Assembly (NCBI GenBank): GCA_037178975.1
Contig: JASJZH010000006.1
Span: forward strand, 3,906,001 to 3,970,000
Source: Oscheius tipulae
Taxonomy: Eukaryota > Nematoda > Chromadorea > Rhabditida > Rhabditidae
Direction: 5' to 3'
DNA: 64,000 nt
The notes below the pieces were generated by a model, which worked only from the letters and a program-made list of their open reading frames with translations, did not search any database and was not told the origin of the DNA. Shown here in pieces: positions 23,122-34,036 of the stretch (the stretch's first letter is position 1; each line of letters opens with the position of its first letter). A program made the position numbers and the translations under genes.

Positions 23122-23998
23122 ATGTTACAAATCATCATAGCTTTCTTATTTACAATTGTAAATGGCGGTATGTTTCTTTTTGTCAATAAATTGAACCGCT
23201 TAAGCAGACGATCCGTTATTTTTCTACATCAGCAGCCCGAAATCATTGGCATACACCTACCAAATGCAGCCATCTTCCAGTGTCGGAATACCTTTCCCTA
23301 GTTACCCGTATAAAGTAAGTTTTTCGAAGTTTTTAACTGTTCTTCTTTCTAGAAGGTCAACCTAGTCTATGCCTATCCTTCAAGTGGATGTGAACCGCTC
23401 AAAAACGTTCTTGGAAGATATGACATCGTCCTTATGGAGAGAGGGTGAGTACTCTTATTTTTACTTTCAAGTTTTTGTTTTTAGCGATTGCTCTTTCGTG
23501 GACAAAATTATCAACGCTGAGAATGCCGGGGCTCTTATTGCGTTGGTGACTGATTCGAAAAAGGGTAAGTTAGTTTTTTTCTGTGGTCAAAGAGTGATGG
23601 CAAAACAGCTACGCGAGAAGCGTTCGATAAAATCTCTGAAAGTCTGCAGCTGCTGATCTGCAATTGACTCTGCAGGGTGCCTTATAAATTACGTGCATCG
23701 CGCGCAGCATCTACTGTATTTGACTTTTTTCTCAAAATGGTCTGAATTTCAGGAGCCGACGAGTTCGTCGACATGATCACTGATACAACCGAAAGAAGAG
23801 CTGGAATTCCGGCAGGATACATTACCGGAGCGAGCGGGTGCGTAAAGATTTTGTGTCAAATTCAAAGTTACTTTAAGGCGAAGGATCAGGGAACATCTAT
23901 TATACAAACACGGCGACATTGAGATTACAATTCCCTTAAATCACACTCTGACGACACTGAGAGACATCCCTAGCAAACCACCATGGGAGCTTTGGTAA
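23122..23998 (+). CDS. PRADC1: PRADC1-like secreted protease-associated (PA) domain protein
   Basis: A small secretory-pathway PA-domain protein; PA domains bind peptides or partners and are not themselves proteases. Exons: 23122-23167, 23208-23314, 23353-23444, 23485-23564, 23753-23837, 23878-23998; 176 aa against 188 in the human protein. Residues 1-15 ([15 protein letters not shown]) form a signal peptide. The PA core shows [16 protein letters not shown], the [14 protein letters not shown] segment and an [11 protein letters not shown] loop, and the protein ends PPWELW, matching the PPWTFW end of the human homologue. An NHT site late in the chain could be glycosylated. An acceptor AG ends one base before ATG. 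The next gene begins only 188 nt downstream. Confidence 0.9.
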
Positions 23999-24069
23999 TG
24001 AGAAAAAATGAGAGCCGGCCTTACCTTCAAAAATTCGACTTAATGTGATATACTTCGACGTCTCGGGTT

Positions 24070-24075
24070 AATAAA
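24070..24075 (+). terminator. Polyadenylation signal of the PRADC1-like gene
   Basis: AATAAA 72 nt after the stop, lying between two closely spaced same-strand genes. Confidence 0.65.
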
Positions 24076-24186
24076 GTTTATTGATTTTTCTTCCTTTACG
24101 CTTTTCTAATGGAACGCCAGTTCTATGCTTCTAAGAGATTCTCATAACTCTATCAATTTTCACTTTTTAGTCTGGAAGATATCGTC

Positions 24187-26497
24187 ATGAAGGTCAAGAA
24201 AACCATATCAAAGAGAGCTCGTAGGCCTCCGAAACTATTCAACATGAAACGCAGCAGAGGGGGTATTATACTTCTTAGCTTTTGTTCAGTTTCTCCTTTC
24301 AGAAATGATGGATGATATGCTTTTGTGCAGATCTTTTGAAGAAGCCTGGTATCTGCTCACTAAAATAAAGTTAGTCCGTAAAGACATGTCGAAGAACGAA
24401 ATCATCGTGAGCTTTGCGTTGAAAACTGAAATTTTCTTATTTTCAGTTCATGGAAATTCAGATCAAGTTACACTATGGCTTTGTCGACGATGCTATTGCC
24501 TACAAAAACAGCGTGTCCGTTTTCTTTTTTCAAATAATCTGATCGTTTTTAGATGCCGACAAATGGCACACCGAGACTTTCACAATAACATGTTGTACTA
24601 CCTTTGTCAGGAGCATCAACGACGCGGAACCGAAGGAACTCGCGAGTTTAGAGGTGAATCACACAAACAGTATTATTCAGTGTAGTTTAGACATCATTCT
24701 TGCCGAAAACTTTGATCTGCAACTCGAATCTTTCGGAAAAGTTGTTCACTACCATCCTGAAATGGCCGGTGAAATATGGCTGACGCTTCTTTCCTTGATC
24801 AACGATGCTTTGAAGAGACCATTGGCAAGAATTTGGACAAAGTTATTATCATAACGCTTACAGGAACCTGAAGAAACTGCAACTCAGATCACCCTTCAGA
24901 AAAGAATAATCGACATCCTTAAACGCAGTGAGAAAAAGAAAAAGATGAAAGGGCTATGTGAGTATTTTGTTTTCCTCATTAGTTTTTTCTTCTTGCAGAT
25001 AATCTGGGCTTGTCTTTTATCAAAACCAAGTTCTACAAGGTGGACGATGCGGATCTGCTTCTAATCTTTGAAGTTTTCCTCAAATCCTGCCTCGTTCAGT
25101 GTAGAAGCAATCTGGAGGTGAACACGTAAGAATTCTATTGTTTTTCGCTACAATTTTTCCCTAGACACGAGAATAGACTGCTTTGCACCGAGAGTTTCTT
25201 CATTTCCGCAAAGGATCACGGCACTCTTACTTACTTTATTCATGTAATGGAACGTTTTGGAGCATTGGACTTGGTTCCACCCAGGTTTTTACTAATTTTC
25301 TTCCATTTTTAAACTTTTCCTCAGTTTTGGTACTGTTTCTTTCCCGCAGATGTTCGCACCCATGATTCCCGACACGTGGAGCCCTGTAATGCGTCCCTAT
25401 CTCCAGTTTGTTCTGTTCGGGACAAGAGCTCAGCTTCCTGCATTGAAGAAAGGTTTACTAAAAATATATTTTTCATTGTGAAAAATTGTTTCAGACATCA
25501 TTTACCTACCTGAACACAAATTTATGTGCAAGACGCCAACTAGAACTTACCCAATGACTGAAAATGTAATGTTTTAAGTGTCTTTTTCCAATAATTTATC
25601 ACTTAGACCGGCTTCACTCCATTTTACAAAGATCTCTCGGGGTTACACCGGAAACTTCAACAGTTCACGGAATCGGATGAAATTATCCAGTTCATTGGTA
25701 CGTTGACAACAGCGTGAATGTACTCAATTGAGTATTTCAGATCCGGACTTGTATTTTTACTTCGCCATCGCTAATTTTCAGGAAGGACTCTATTCAGAAG
25801 TTGAAAAACTGGAAAAGGTAGGTAGCTTTTGTGTTTTTGTAACTTTCCAACTTAGTACTTTGACAAAGACAATCTTCACTACAAGATTTTGCACTTCTGT
25901 GCCAATCTTTTGGATGGAAAGAAGCCGGTGAAAGAGTTTTTGGAGCTGGTGCAGATCGCCCTCGACGAGAAGTGGACAAAGTACGATTCTGAATACACCC
26001 AGCTATTTGTTGTCGGCCGAAACGCGGTGAGAGTATAGTAAAACAATATAATTTATGGTATAATTTAAGAAATCTCATGTTCTTCTCCCCACATCCAAAC
26101 TTGGCCAGTGGCTTCTCTTCGTTGCGCCACAGATACTTGACATGCTCGGAGAGAGTGAAGACGCCTACCTTATTGCACAACTTGTTCTCTCCCAGTTCGA
26201 ACTGAGCCTGCTCGGACAAGAACGCATGAACTACGTTTGGGAGAAACTCAAAGCTAAGGTAGTCATTTCGATGTCTCTTTCATTTTTGGTTCTTTCCAGA
26301 AAACCCTCAAAGCTCTGGTCCTGGACAAGTACCTGGTTAAAAAACCAGTCCAACATCGTTTCCTGATTCTATCACAAAAGTGTGAAACGTCTTGGGATCC
26401 AGCCGAATCTTACAAGAACCTGAAAGTCGACCTCACAGAGCAAGAGTTGCTGGTTTTGTTCCTTACCTATCTTCGCGACGATGCCAACCTTCTATAA
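24187..26497 (+). CDS. Unrecognised 582-residue helical protein
   Basis: Fifteen exons: 24187-24262, 24303-24406, 24447-24514, 24553-24653, 24691-24824, 24864-24957, 24999-25125, 25165-25284, 25325-25452, 25495-25565, 25607-25697, 25741-25817, 25856-26026, 26070-26258, 26300-26497. All phases agree. The N-terminus is basic (KKTISKRARRPPK), then the chain is rich in helix-forming segments such as FEEAWYLLTKIK and LHYGFVDDAIAYKNS, suggesting a TPR-like helical-repeat scaffold; there is no signal peptide or membrane helix. I thought of TAF1A of RNA polymerase I factor SL1, but the order of similar-looking segments does not match. The intron at 24825-24863 is GC-AG; without it a TAA would break the frame. 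An acceptor at 24170, 16 nt before ATG, suggests trans-splicing, perhaps in an operon with the PRADC1-like gene. Confidence 0.75.
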
Positions 26498-27664
26498 GAT
26501 CTAAATTATGCTCAGATCTCATTGTTCTTACGGCTATCCATTCTTAACGTGTGTTTTCATGAGCTGCTTCACTGATGTTGTGTGGATAAATCTTCTTACT
26601 GTTGACGTCACTGTAGATAGGCAGCACGTTGAGCATGCTTGTTTCCATGATCGCTCGTCTCAAAGAAACATTTGGCATTGAGTGGAAAACACGTTTCGTT
26701 GGCCAAGGAGCCCCCAGTACAGTTGACTATCATTTTGTGTCTTCCTGGAACAATGTTTACAATGATTTCTTTCCCTCTTCTCGCTACAGGGATTAGTTCT
26801 TCTCGGCCACTCCTGGACTATTTTGTGACCCTTCGCTCTAGCAGTCGCTGACTCACAATACAAACCTTTGCGCGAAAATCGATCAGTTCACGATTTGCAG
26901 AAGTCGGACCGTCGTTAAAATCCTCCCCTCGCCATCTTTGACATTTCTAAGCTCTTTACGCTCTCTCAATAGCGTATATTATAACTTTTTTCTGTTTTAT
27001 CGTCACGCAAATCTCAAGGTTACACCGAGAACAAAAAGAACGCAAGGCGTCTTTCACTTTCAATAGTTATAGGATCGCTCCCGAAATCATATCACAGGGG
27101 AAACGCTTTGACGTATCCACTAAAGAACGTGTTTCCTTCCTGAGATAAGCATAATCAAGATCCTTTGTTAAACACGCGTTTGTTAATACGCATACTTTGT
27201 TCTTGTCAAAAGTTACCTACGGAGTTATGCGATGCGATCATCGATTTCTTGGCCTCTTTGACCTTAGTATTTCAGTTGTCTAGTTATGATTTGCTGGGAA
27301 AGACGAAATTAGCTGAGTGAGAGCTTTTCTCTCATGATCTATTTATAAACTTGACTCACAACATGAATTAGCCGCAGCCCTTTCTTCTCGTTCATGATGT
27401 ATCGGGGGTTGAGTCATCTTCTATCTGGATTCTCGTGTTCTCTGATCGCTACATTAGCATTTCTAGTTTCTTTCAAGTCTTTTGGCATTCTTCCATCAAC
27501 AATTCCTTAGACAAAATAATGCATTTCCGATAAGCTGGAATGCAGACATAAGCGGTAATCAGTATTTTGTCAGTGAAAGGTTTTCATCATTTCCGTTTTC
27601 GATTGCACTCTTGCTTTATCGTTCTCCCGTTTTGCGTCGTCTCATTTCAGGAACACGTTGCAAC
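26498..27664. other. Intergenic region, no supported gene
   Basis: No exon series recognised between two same-strand genes. An open frame runs upstream of 27665 into this region, but a clear acceptor at 27650 makes it unlikely to be coding. Confidence 0.45.
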
Positions 27665-28753
27665 ATGCGAGAACGGAGAATTTTCTTTATGCGACATGGC
27701 GAAAGGTTGTTCACTAATGTGGATTCTCACTTGCCGTTTGACCTTAGGTGCGACTTCCTCATGGGCAATAAAGGATCAGGTTTTATGAAGACGGCTTTCG
27801 ATTCAAATGGGAAATATACTCCTTTTGATATAAATCTACCTCGTACTTTGCCAAAGCGAGCTGACGGATGGCAAGCTTTTGCTACGGATACTCCCTTGAC
27901 AGGTAGGCAGACCTATTGTTGCAAACTATTTTACAGAAATTGGATATTTGGAGGCCAAACTTACAGGTCGTGCCTACAAGGACAAACACATAGTTATCGA
28001 TCATATCTACTGCTCTCCAGCACTACGATGTGTTCAGACAGCAGTTGGATTCATAAAAGGATCCGGTAGATTAAAGAATCACCGACGATGAACTCTTTTA
28101 TAGGTTCGAATTTGACATTCTCAATAGAACCGGGTTTGTTCGAGTACATGATGTGGTGTCGGCATGGTAGACCCTCCTGGATGCAGCCATCGGAATTTGT
28201 CAAACTAGGTATGAGGTCTGTGAACCCGTCTTTATTATGTTCCCTAGGCTATCCGGTCCAGTCCGAGAACGAACATATCATAAAAGCAAACGAACTCGTT
28301 ATAGAAGAAACACTCGACGACTTTTATAGACGTTCAGAATTGGTCATTCGGGAGCTGTGTCAGAGGCATCCAAACGGTCTGTTTGTTTGAAAAGACCCAG
28401 ACCAATTTTACCCAGGTAATATTTTGTTCGTCGTACATGGACCATCGATGGAAGCATGCACGAGACTGATTACCGGCGGCAAGCCTCGCAATAATGAAGA
28501 GTTTTTCCACGTATTGTTACAGTCCTCCTACTTGGCAAATATTGAGGTGGGTCTCATTTTGCAACACTATTTACAGAATGGTTTTCAGCTGAAAGAGGTC
28601 AAGCCGGGCCGTTTCATGTTCAACGGAAGAGCTGTACCGCCTCTGACAGTTTCGGCCATATCAACTTTCAACCCACGGATCCTCGAAATGACCGATGAGG
28701 AAGTGCGAGAGGAAATTCGCAAAAAGAACATTGAACGTCCCAAGTACAGCTAA
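27665..28753 (+). CDS. Histidine phosphatase of the UBASH3/Sts (ecdysteroid-phosphate phosphatase) family
   Basis: Two-His clade phosphatase that forms a phospho-His intermediate; family members remove phosphate from phosphotyrosine or steroid phosphates. Exons: 27665-27902, 27937-28065, 28104-28208, 28248-28376, 28416-28546, 28577-28753; 302 aa. Catalytic features are in order: RHGER with the nucleophile His near the N-terminus, [11 protein letters not shown] with the second conserved Arg, an [10 protein letters not shown] acidic loop, and the second catalytic His in [13 protein letters not shown]. The UBA and SH3 domains of vertebrate UBASH3A/B are absent, so this is the phosphatase domain alone, as in insect ecdysteroid-phosphate phosphatase. 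Start chosen at the first ATG after acceptor AG at 27650. The substrate is unknown. Confidence 0.9.
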
Positions 28754-28793
28754 TTTCAGTGTCAACTTTCTTTCAAAACCGACCCCAAATCTC

Positions 28794-28799
28794 AATAAA
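28794..28799 (+). terminator. Polyadenylation signal of the histidine phosphatase gene
   Basis: AATAAA 41 nt after the stop codon. Confidence 0.7.
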
Positions 28800-31700
28800 T
28801 GTTCTCATGTTGCAGCTATCGTGCACACGGAAGTGGCTAGATAGCTTTTGAAGTGATTAATCAGATGTCCGACGAGTCCAAACACTCCATCTTTGTTAAT
28901 CGCGGGGGACGCTTTGCAAAGTACAGTGCCTATCAGGATTAGCAGGCAAGTGCACTGTGCACCAAATTTGTAGGGAAGGTAGGATTGACAAAAGACCAAC
29001 AATGGCAGAATATTGTGTGATTGATGACAGACTGGTCCTGCGACCTCTCACACTCGGTCTCTATGTCACCCTAATTACCGAACCAGCTTTTATTGCTCTT
29101 ATTACTATAATGACGCTTTTTTCACACTGCTGAGCGAAATTGTCCTTTAAAATGGCTCATTGGCTCATTTGCTACATACCGATGACTTCTCAGCTGTCTC
29201 AAGCAATTTCTATGAAATCAAAGAAACTTTTCATCTTAAGGTATTAGATTATATTCTGATTATTCTAGCGTCAATTATGCAGAGCGTTTATCGAATGTCC
29301 CATTTGTGCTAGTAGCCATCGTCTAGTGATGAGAGATGCAGAGAGCGCAATGGGCACTACGCATGCAATGCGGCATTTGTCCATCTGTCGACCTTCTCCC
29401 TGTTTGGGGAGGGCTGGATGAGAGACGGCTCTGCCTTTGATCTACACAAAACTTGTCAGAGTCGCTCGCCCGTGGGAAAGAGGTCACTCGTGTCGTATCT
29501 CATAGCGCGTATCATTGATACCCAGGCCAACTCTCCCTCTTCATGCGCAGCTGGTTAGTTTCACTTTCTCTATATCTTCTGGTAAAAGTCTCTTGGAGAG
29601 AATATCGCTCTCCCGGAAATATCATGGCGCGGCCTGACCACTCAACCTTCTTTCTCCTTTGTGATCAGAAGGACTCTCCCTCTACGTGTCATTATACATA
29701 CACAAAAACCGGACCTGCTGTTTATTTCTTTGAATCATTTCACGGCTCGAGGACAGCATCGCACTTTTTAAACATCTCTTGCAAGAAAAGGTTCCTCTCA
29801 GTAGTCCAGAGCTTCAACTTTTCGAACTATTGCGACCTCCCGAGCGAGAGACTTATTTAGGTCTTTGTGTTCCATTTGCTCGCAACTTGTCTTTTTCCTC
29901 ATTGTAGCTACAAAGGCTTAAAAGAAACGCTGCGCTTTTTGGCGTAAGCAGAGGTCACCGGAGGAAAGGGCGTGCGTTGCCCATATTTGCCTTGGTTGGA
30001 GCGAAGGGTCGCCGACCTTTCTATTATTTATCCGTCTTCTACTGCGGTCACTCATTCCCGAGTATTCACGCACTTCGAGCGCTTCTTCAGAGAGGGCCTG
30101 AATGCATAATTAATCCCAGCCCCAAACCAATTTGGCTGATTTTAGAGTCAAGACGGTGATGCGCGACGGCAACGCCAATATCGTAATTTGTTCTCGGATA
30201 TCCTCCGAAATGCGCCATCGTCCAGTCCGCGCGTGATAAAACCGGACACGCAAGAACTGTGTGGCCAGCCCTTTCTTGGGATGTGGTCTCCTCTCTCTTT
30301 CTCCGTCCTCGATCCCCATATTTCATGCACACTGTTATATAGTAGCTAGAAAGTTCAGTCAGTCTTTGAAGAAACCGGGTTTGCCGGCCGTTCACCCCCT
30401 CAGACTCCAATCTGAATGATTCACACTCTTGTTCATTCCTTTCACTTCTCTGAGACACGAGATACTCTCTGTTATTGTGTTCTCCCGTCCTCGCTCAAAA
30501 ACAATTGAGACATAGCCGGTCTCAGTGCGACATTGTTACTTCTCGTTGCAACCAAGGCAAACACACTCATTTTCACTTTCACTCTCGAGTTATTCTCTCG
30601 TGTCAAAATCTCCACCTCTGATGACAGTTGCTTTTGCCTGTCGAACGCCTGAAAAGCTAGTTCGTTTTCACTTTTTCTGTATTTTGTGGAACGGTCACAG
30701 AGGAATTGCGTCGTCTACTCAAGCATTAACCGTGGCAACATCGATTCCAGTGTCCAACGACAATTAGTCATATCAACGACGTCGCGCTAATCACATTAGC
30801 ATGCAAATTTGAGGTTTGCGGCTCTTTGTCTTCTCCTTAGACCTACGACCGCGACGTTAATTGCGGAGGGTCTTCTCCGCTCAGATTCCATTATGAACCG
30901 CGTTGGTCGCTTCCTCGATTTGTTCCTAAAGCCCGTTTGTACGGCGAGTGCACTTCCTAATCAACGTGCGATGCATCTACGACATCGGATCCACAATACG
31001 AATAAACATTCCAGTATTCTGACTGAACATCCCAAATAGAGTCCATGTAACGATCATTGACAACCGGGTGTGTAACGCTCGTCCAGTCTAGAAAAAACGC
31101 CAAGCCGTGACCACAAAAATGTCCTTTGTTTGTCTGATCCTGTTAGAGAATTATAATAGAATTAATTATTACTTTTTAGACGACTTCCCTCTTTGGGAAG
31201 TAGACACTTGTTTGGATTGGAATGACCTCCAATAGTAACCTCGGTGCCATCTGGTAGTGTGTACTTGCGAGCGTCTCACGATTCTCACAGATTTTGGCCA
31301 TGTTTGTCAAACAATTCATTACATCTGCTTGCAACTATCACTTAGAATGGCCGTTTCGAATGCCTGACTTCCACTAAATCGAAAGCATTTGTCTGCCCGC
31401 AGTTTCTATTTGCTCCAGACGTAATCAACTGCCCTCTAATGAAACTTTTTGTAGTCAACCTTCATTAGCAGCCCCTCAAAGCAGTTGGAGAAATCTCTCC
31501 TCGGTGCTCTTGCCGCGAGATTTCCTGTCACTTTCCCATGCCGCAAGGTCGATCACTCCTCTTAGGACTTCTTCACTTCCATCAGATAAAGACGCTTCTA
31601 GTTTTGCCGCCTACCGAGACCTCGAGGTGTTAGCCGAGGTTTTCTAGCACTGTTTTCTTCCGTACGGAAGTAGGCCAACGCCGTTAATACAGTCAACCCT

Positions 31701-34036
31701 AATCCTTCTGGTGGCGACCCCTCTCACGACTGCCTTTTTACATTCTCATGACATTTCTGACCCGATGAATGACCCGGTCCTACAAGAAATGCATTTTTTC
31801 CCATCTTACACGTGATGTTGAAATTATGGGCAGGTCGCGCCGGACAGGCTGACCCCATTTCTACTCTAAGATTGTTACCGGTTCTCCCAATTTGGTGCAA
31901 TGCTGCTTAAAAAAATTTCTTTATAAACTTGGCAACTTCTTAGGTACCATCTTGACTACTTTATTGCGCAACAGCTTTCAAATTGGCTTAATCCACAATC
32001 GCTTTCAACAGAAGCCGGTTTGGAAAAGCTTCACTCTTTCCCCTTTGAAAATTAAAACTTAACTCATAAAGAGAGGTTGACTAATTGCATTAGACTATCC
32101 TAGTAATTCGTCGAAGAGGCTGGTTGCACGCTTTGTTTCCGGTGCCTGATGCATGCCAATTAGGTGCCAGCCAGGTGCGCGGCTGTCAAAATACTATGCC
32201 ATTCTCTCGCTAAAAATTACCCAGTAAGAACGGACGTAAGCACCCGGTTCCCCACTTTCGATGTTTTCTCTCCTGCAGAAAAACATAAGCGGACCACTTT
32301 TCACCAATGCTTGGTTACCTGTCTGGTGGTGTTGACTGAATTAAAGGTCAAGCCAATCAATCTGGTACTCATTTGTCTATCGTCTCTGCCAGTATCTCCC
32401 TCGAAACTTATGAGTCACAGCTGTGGTGGTCCCGTTGGGTGTATATCCGCTGGATATGTGACCTGGGCCACTTATTGCGGTTGTGTTTATGACGCCGTTG
32501 CTCCTACCTCACTCTCTTCACGTCTGTCATTATCCTAACTAGCCCGCTGTTCCATATTTCCGTCCGGAACGCTCAAACACAAGCACGCCAACAAAGGCAA
32601 TCATTTTTCGGTGTCATAGCTTGTCCATTCTAAAATCGGAAGGCCACAAGCACTTGAAATGCAAAAGGCGACAACTAGCAACACTCAATCCGTCGTCTGC
32701 TCTTTTCTTCAACTGAAACTTGTTGTGATTCCGTTTTCTCCATTTTCTATTCCTCCAAGAAACACTGATTTGACATCCAGAAAATAACCAGTAGCCATGG
32801 TCCGAACACACTAGGCGAGCGACATCCTTTTAATGTGTAGTAGAGTGTTTGAACAGATGGCTTTTTCTGTTAGGGAAAAGCTACCTTAAAAAAACCAATT
32901 ATTTTGGGGGGCATCAACCAAAGTGTAACTAGGAATGAGGCTATAAATCGTCAAGCGATTTATTTTGTTGGTTTGGCTTGCACTCTGGCAGTTTTTAAAG
33001 CTTCAGAGTAACGCAATACAGACATAACTAATGTTTTGAGCAATGATGTAAAGCTACTTTATCAGCTCTAAGCAGTATTAGATCACTCTATTGCGTTATC
33101 ACTCTTGGTCTATACCCAAATATGCCTTGTTAGAGGTCGTCAACAAAATTATATATTGATGAGTCTCGACTCATTGTGAATGGGGAAGTGGAGGCAATTA
33201 GAAGCGAGGTGGATTGATTTCCACTCGAACGGTTCGCGGGAGTTTCCAATTGGCCGCATGTGACTGATCCTATACCCTTTGACCGAGACGCATATGCATA
33301 ATCCAGCCTGTTTTATCATCCAAGCAAGTGTCTCCGAAGGATTCCGTTTCTTAGAACTAGTTTGCTTGCCTCTGACCACTAGAGCGGTTAAGTACATAAC
33401 CAATTCGCAATTGGAACAAACCTTTGAATAGAAAGTAGGCGGAAGGGCGAACCTGCGGCAGATCGCCGGCTGTGCGGCAGTGTGGTGTCCGTCCTCCACC
33501 AGTGCATGTCCGACAGTGACTACAGGTTAGCTATAAGCTTTTTTCCAGAAATGAGATGTAATTACCAACAAATAGAGTCAATCCATCTTGTAGCTTGTTT
33601 TGTCAACGCTTAATGGATAACACACTGCGCAGGGTGTCAGTCGCAGCATTGGCTGTAATCGAATGCTTCTGCGCTTTGTCCGTTAGAACTACTTTACGAC
33701 AGAGCGCCATTTGCCCAAATATCCTGCAGAAGTTTGTTTTCACACAATTAGTTGCTGTTGCTCCGCTTGTCTCAGTCCTTGACCGAAACCAGCTTCTGTC
33801 AAGATTATCACGCAGCTTTCCGGAAGACATTTTGCCTTATCCCGTACACCTGCTGGACAGCTGCAGTCCCATCATCTCCAGCGCAAGCCTATTGTACCGT
33901 GTGACATCTTTCCCATTGTTGGTCAGGGCCGAGCAATTCGTTCATCTCTAAATTATGTTTCTTGATCTTCAAGTTTAAGTCGAAGAACATGTACACTGTT
34001 TTCAGCGGGGTGAGAGAACGGGAGCGAAGTCTGCTG
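28800..34036. other. Five-kilobase stretch without a recognisable gene
   Basis: Open frames here are short and none shows splice-linked continuity or a known motif. The longest, on the minus strand at 30087-30458, has no domain I recognise and no matching exons. The final part carries an acceptor at 34005 just before the tetraspanin start. The stretch probably contains the distal regulatory region of the tetraspanin gene. Confidence 0.4.

Noticed and set aside
24852-24854. In-frame TAA that would make the 582-residue gene a pseudogene
   Set aside because: A 39-nt GC-AG intron spans it and keeps the reading frame on both sides.
29286-29396. Zinc-finger-like CPIC...H...C in an open frame
   Set aside because: Isolated, no splice-linked exons, poor codon pattern and a stop soon after; probably chance.
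30087-30458. 123-codon minus-strand open frame
   Set aside because: No recognised domain, no partner exons and overlapping frames of equal quality; treated as noise.
28800-34036. Search for mobile elements, terminal inverted repeats or reverse transcriptase in the gene-poor stretch
   Set aside because: No transposase, polymerase motif or paired repeat seen by eye; a proper self-alignment was not possible.
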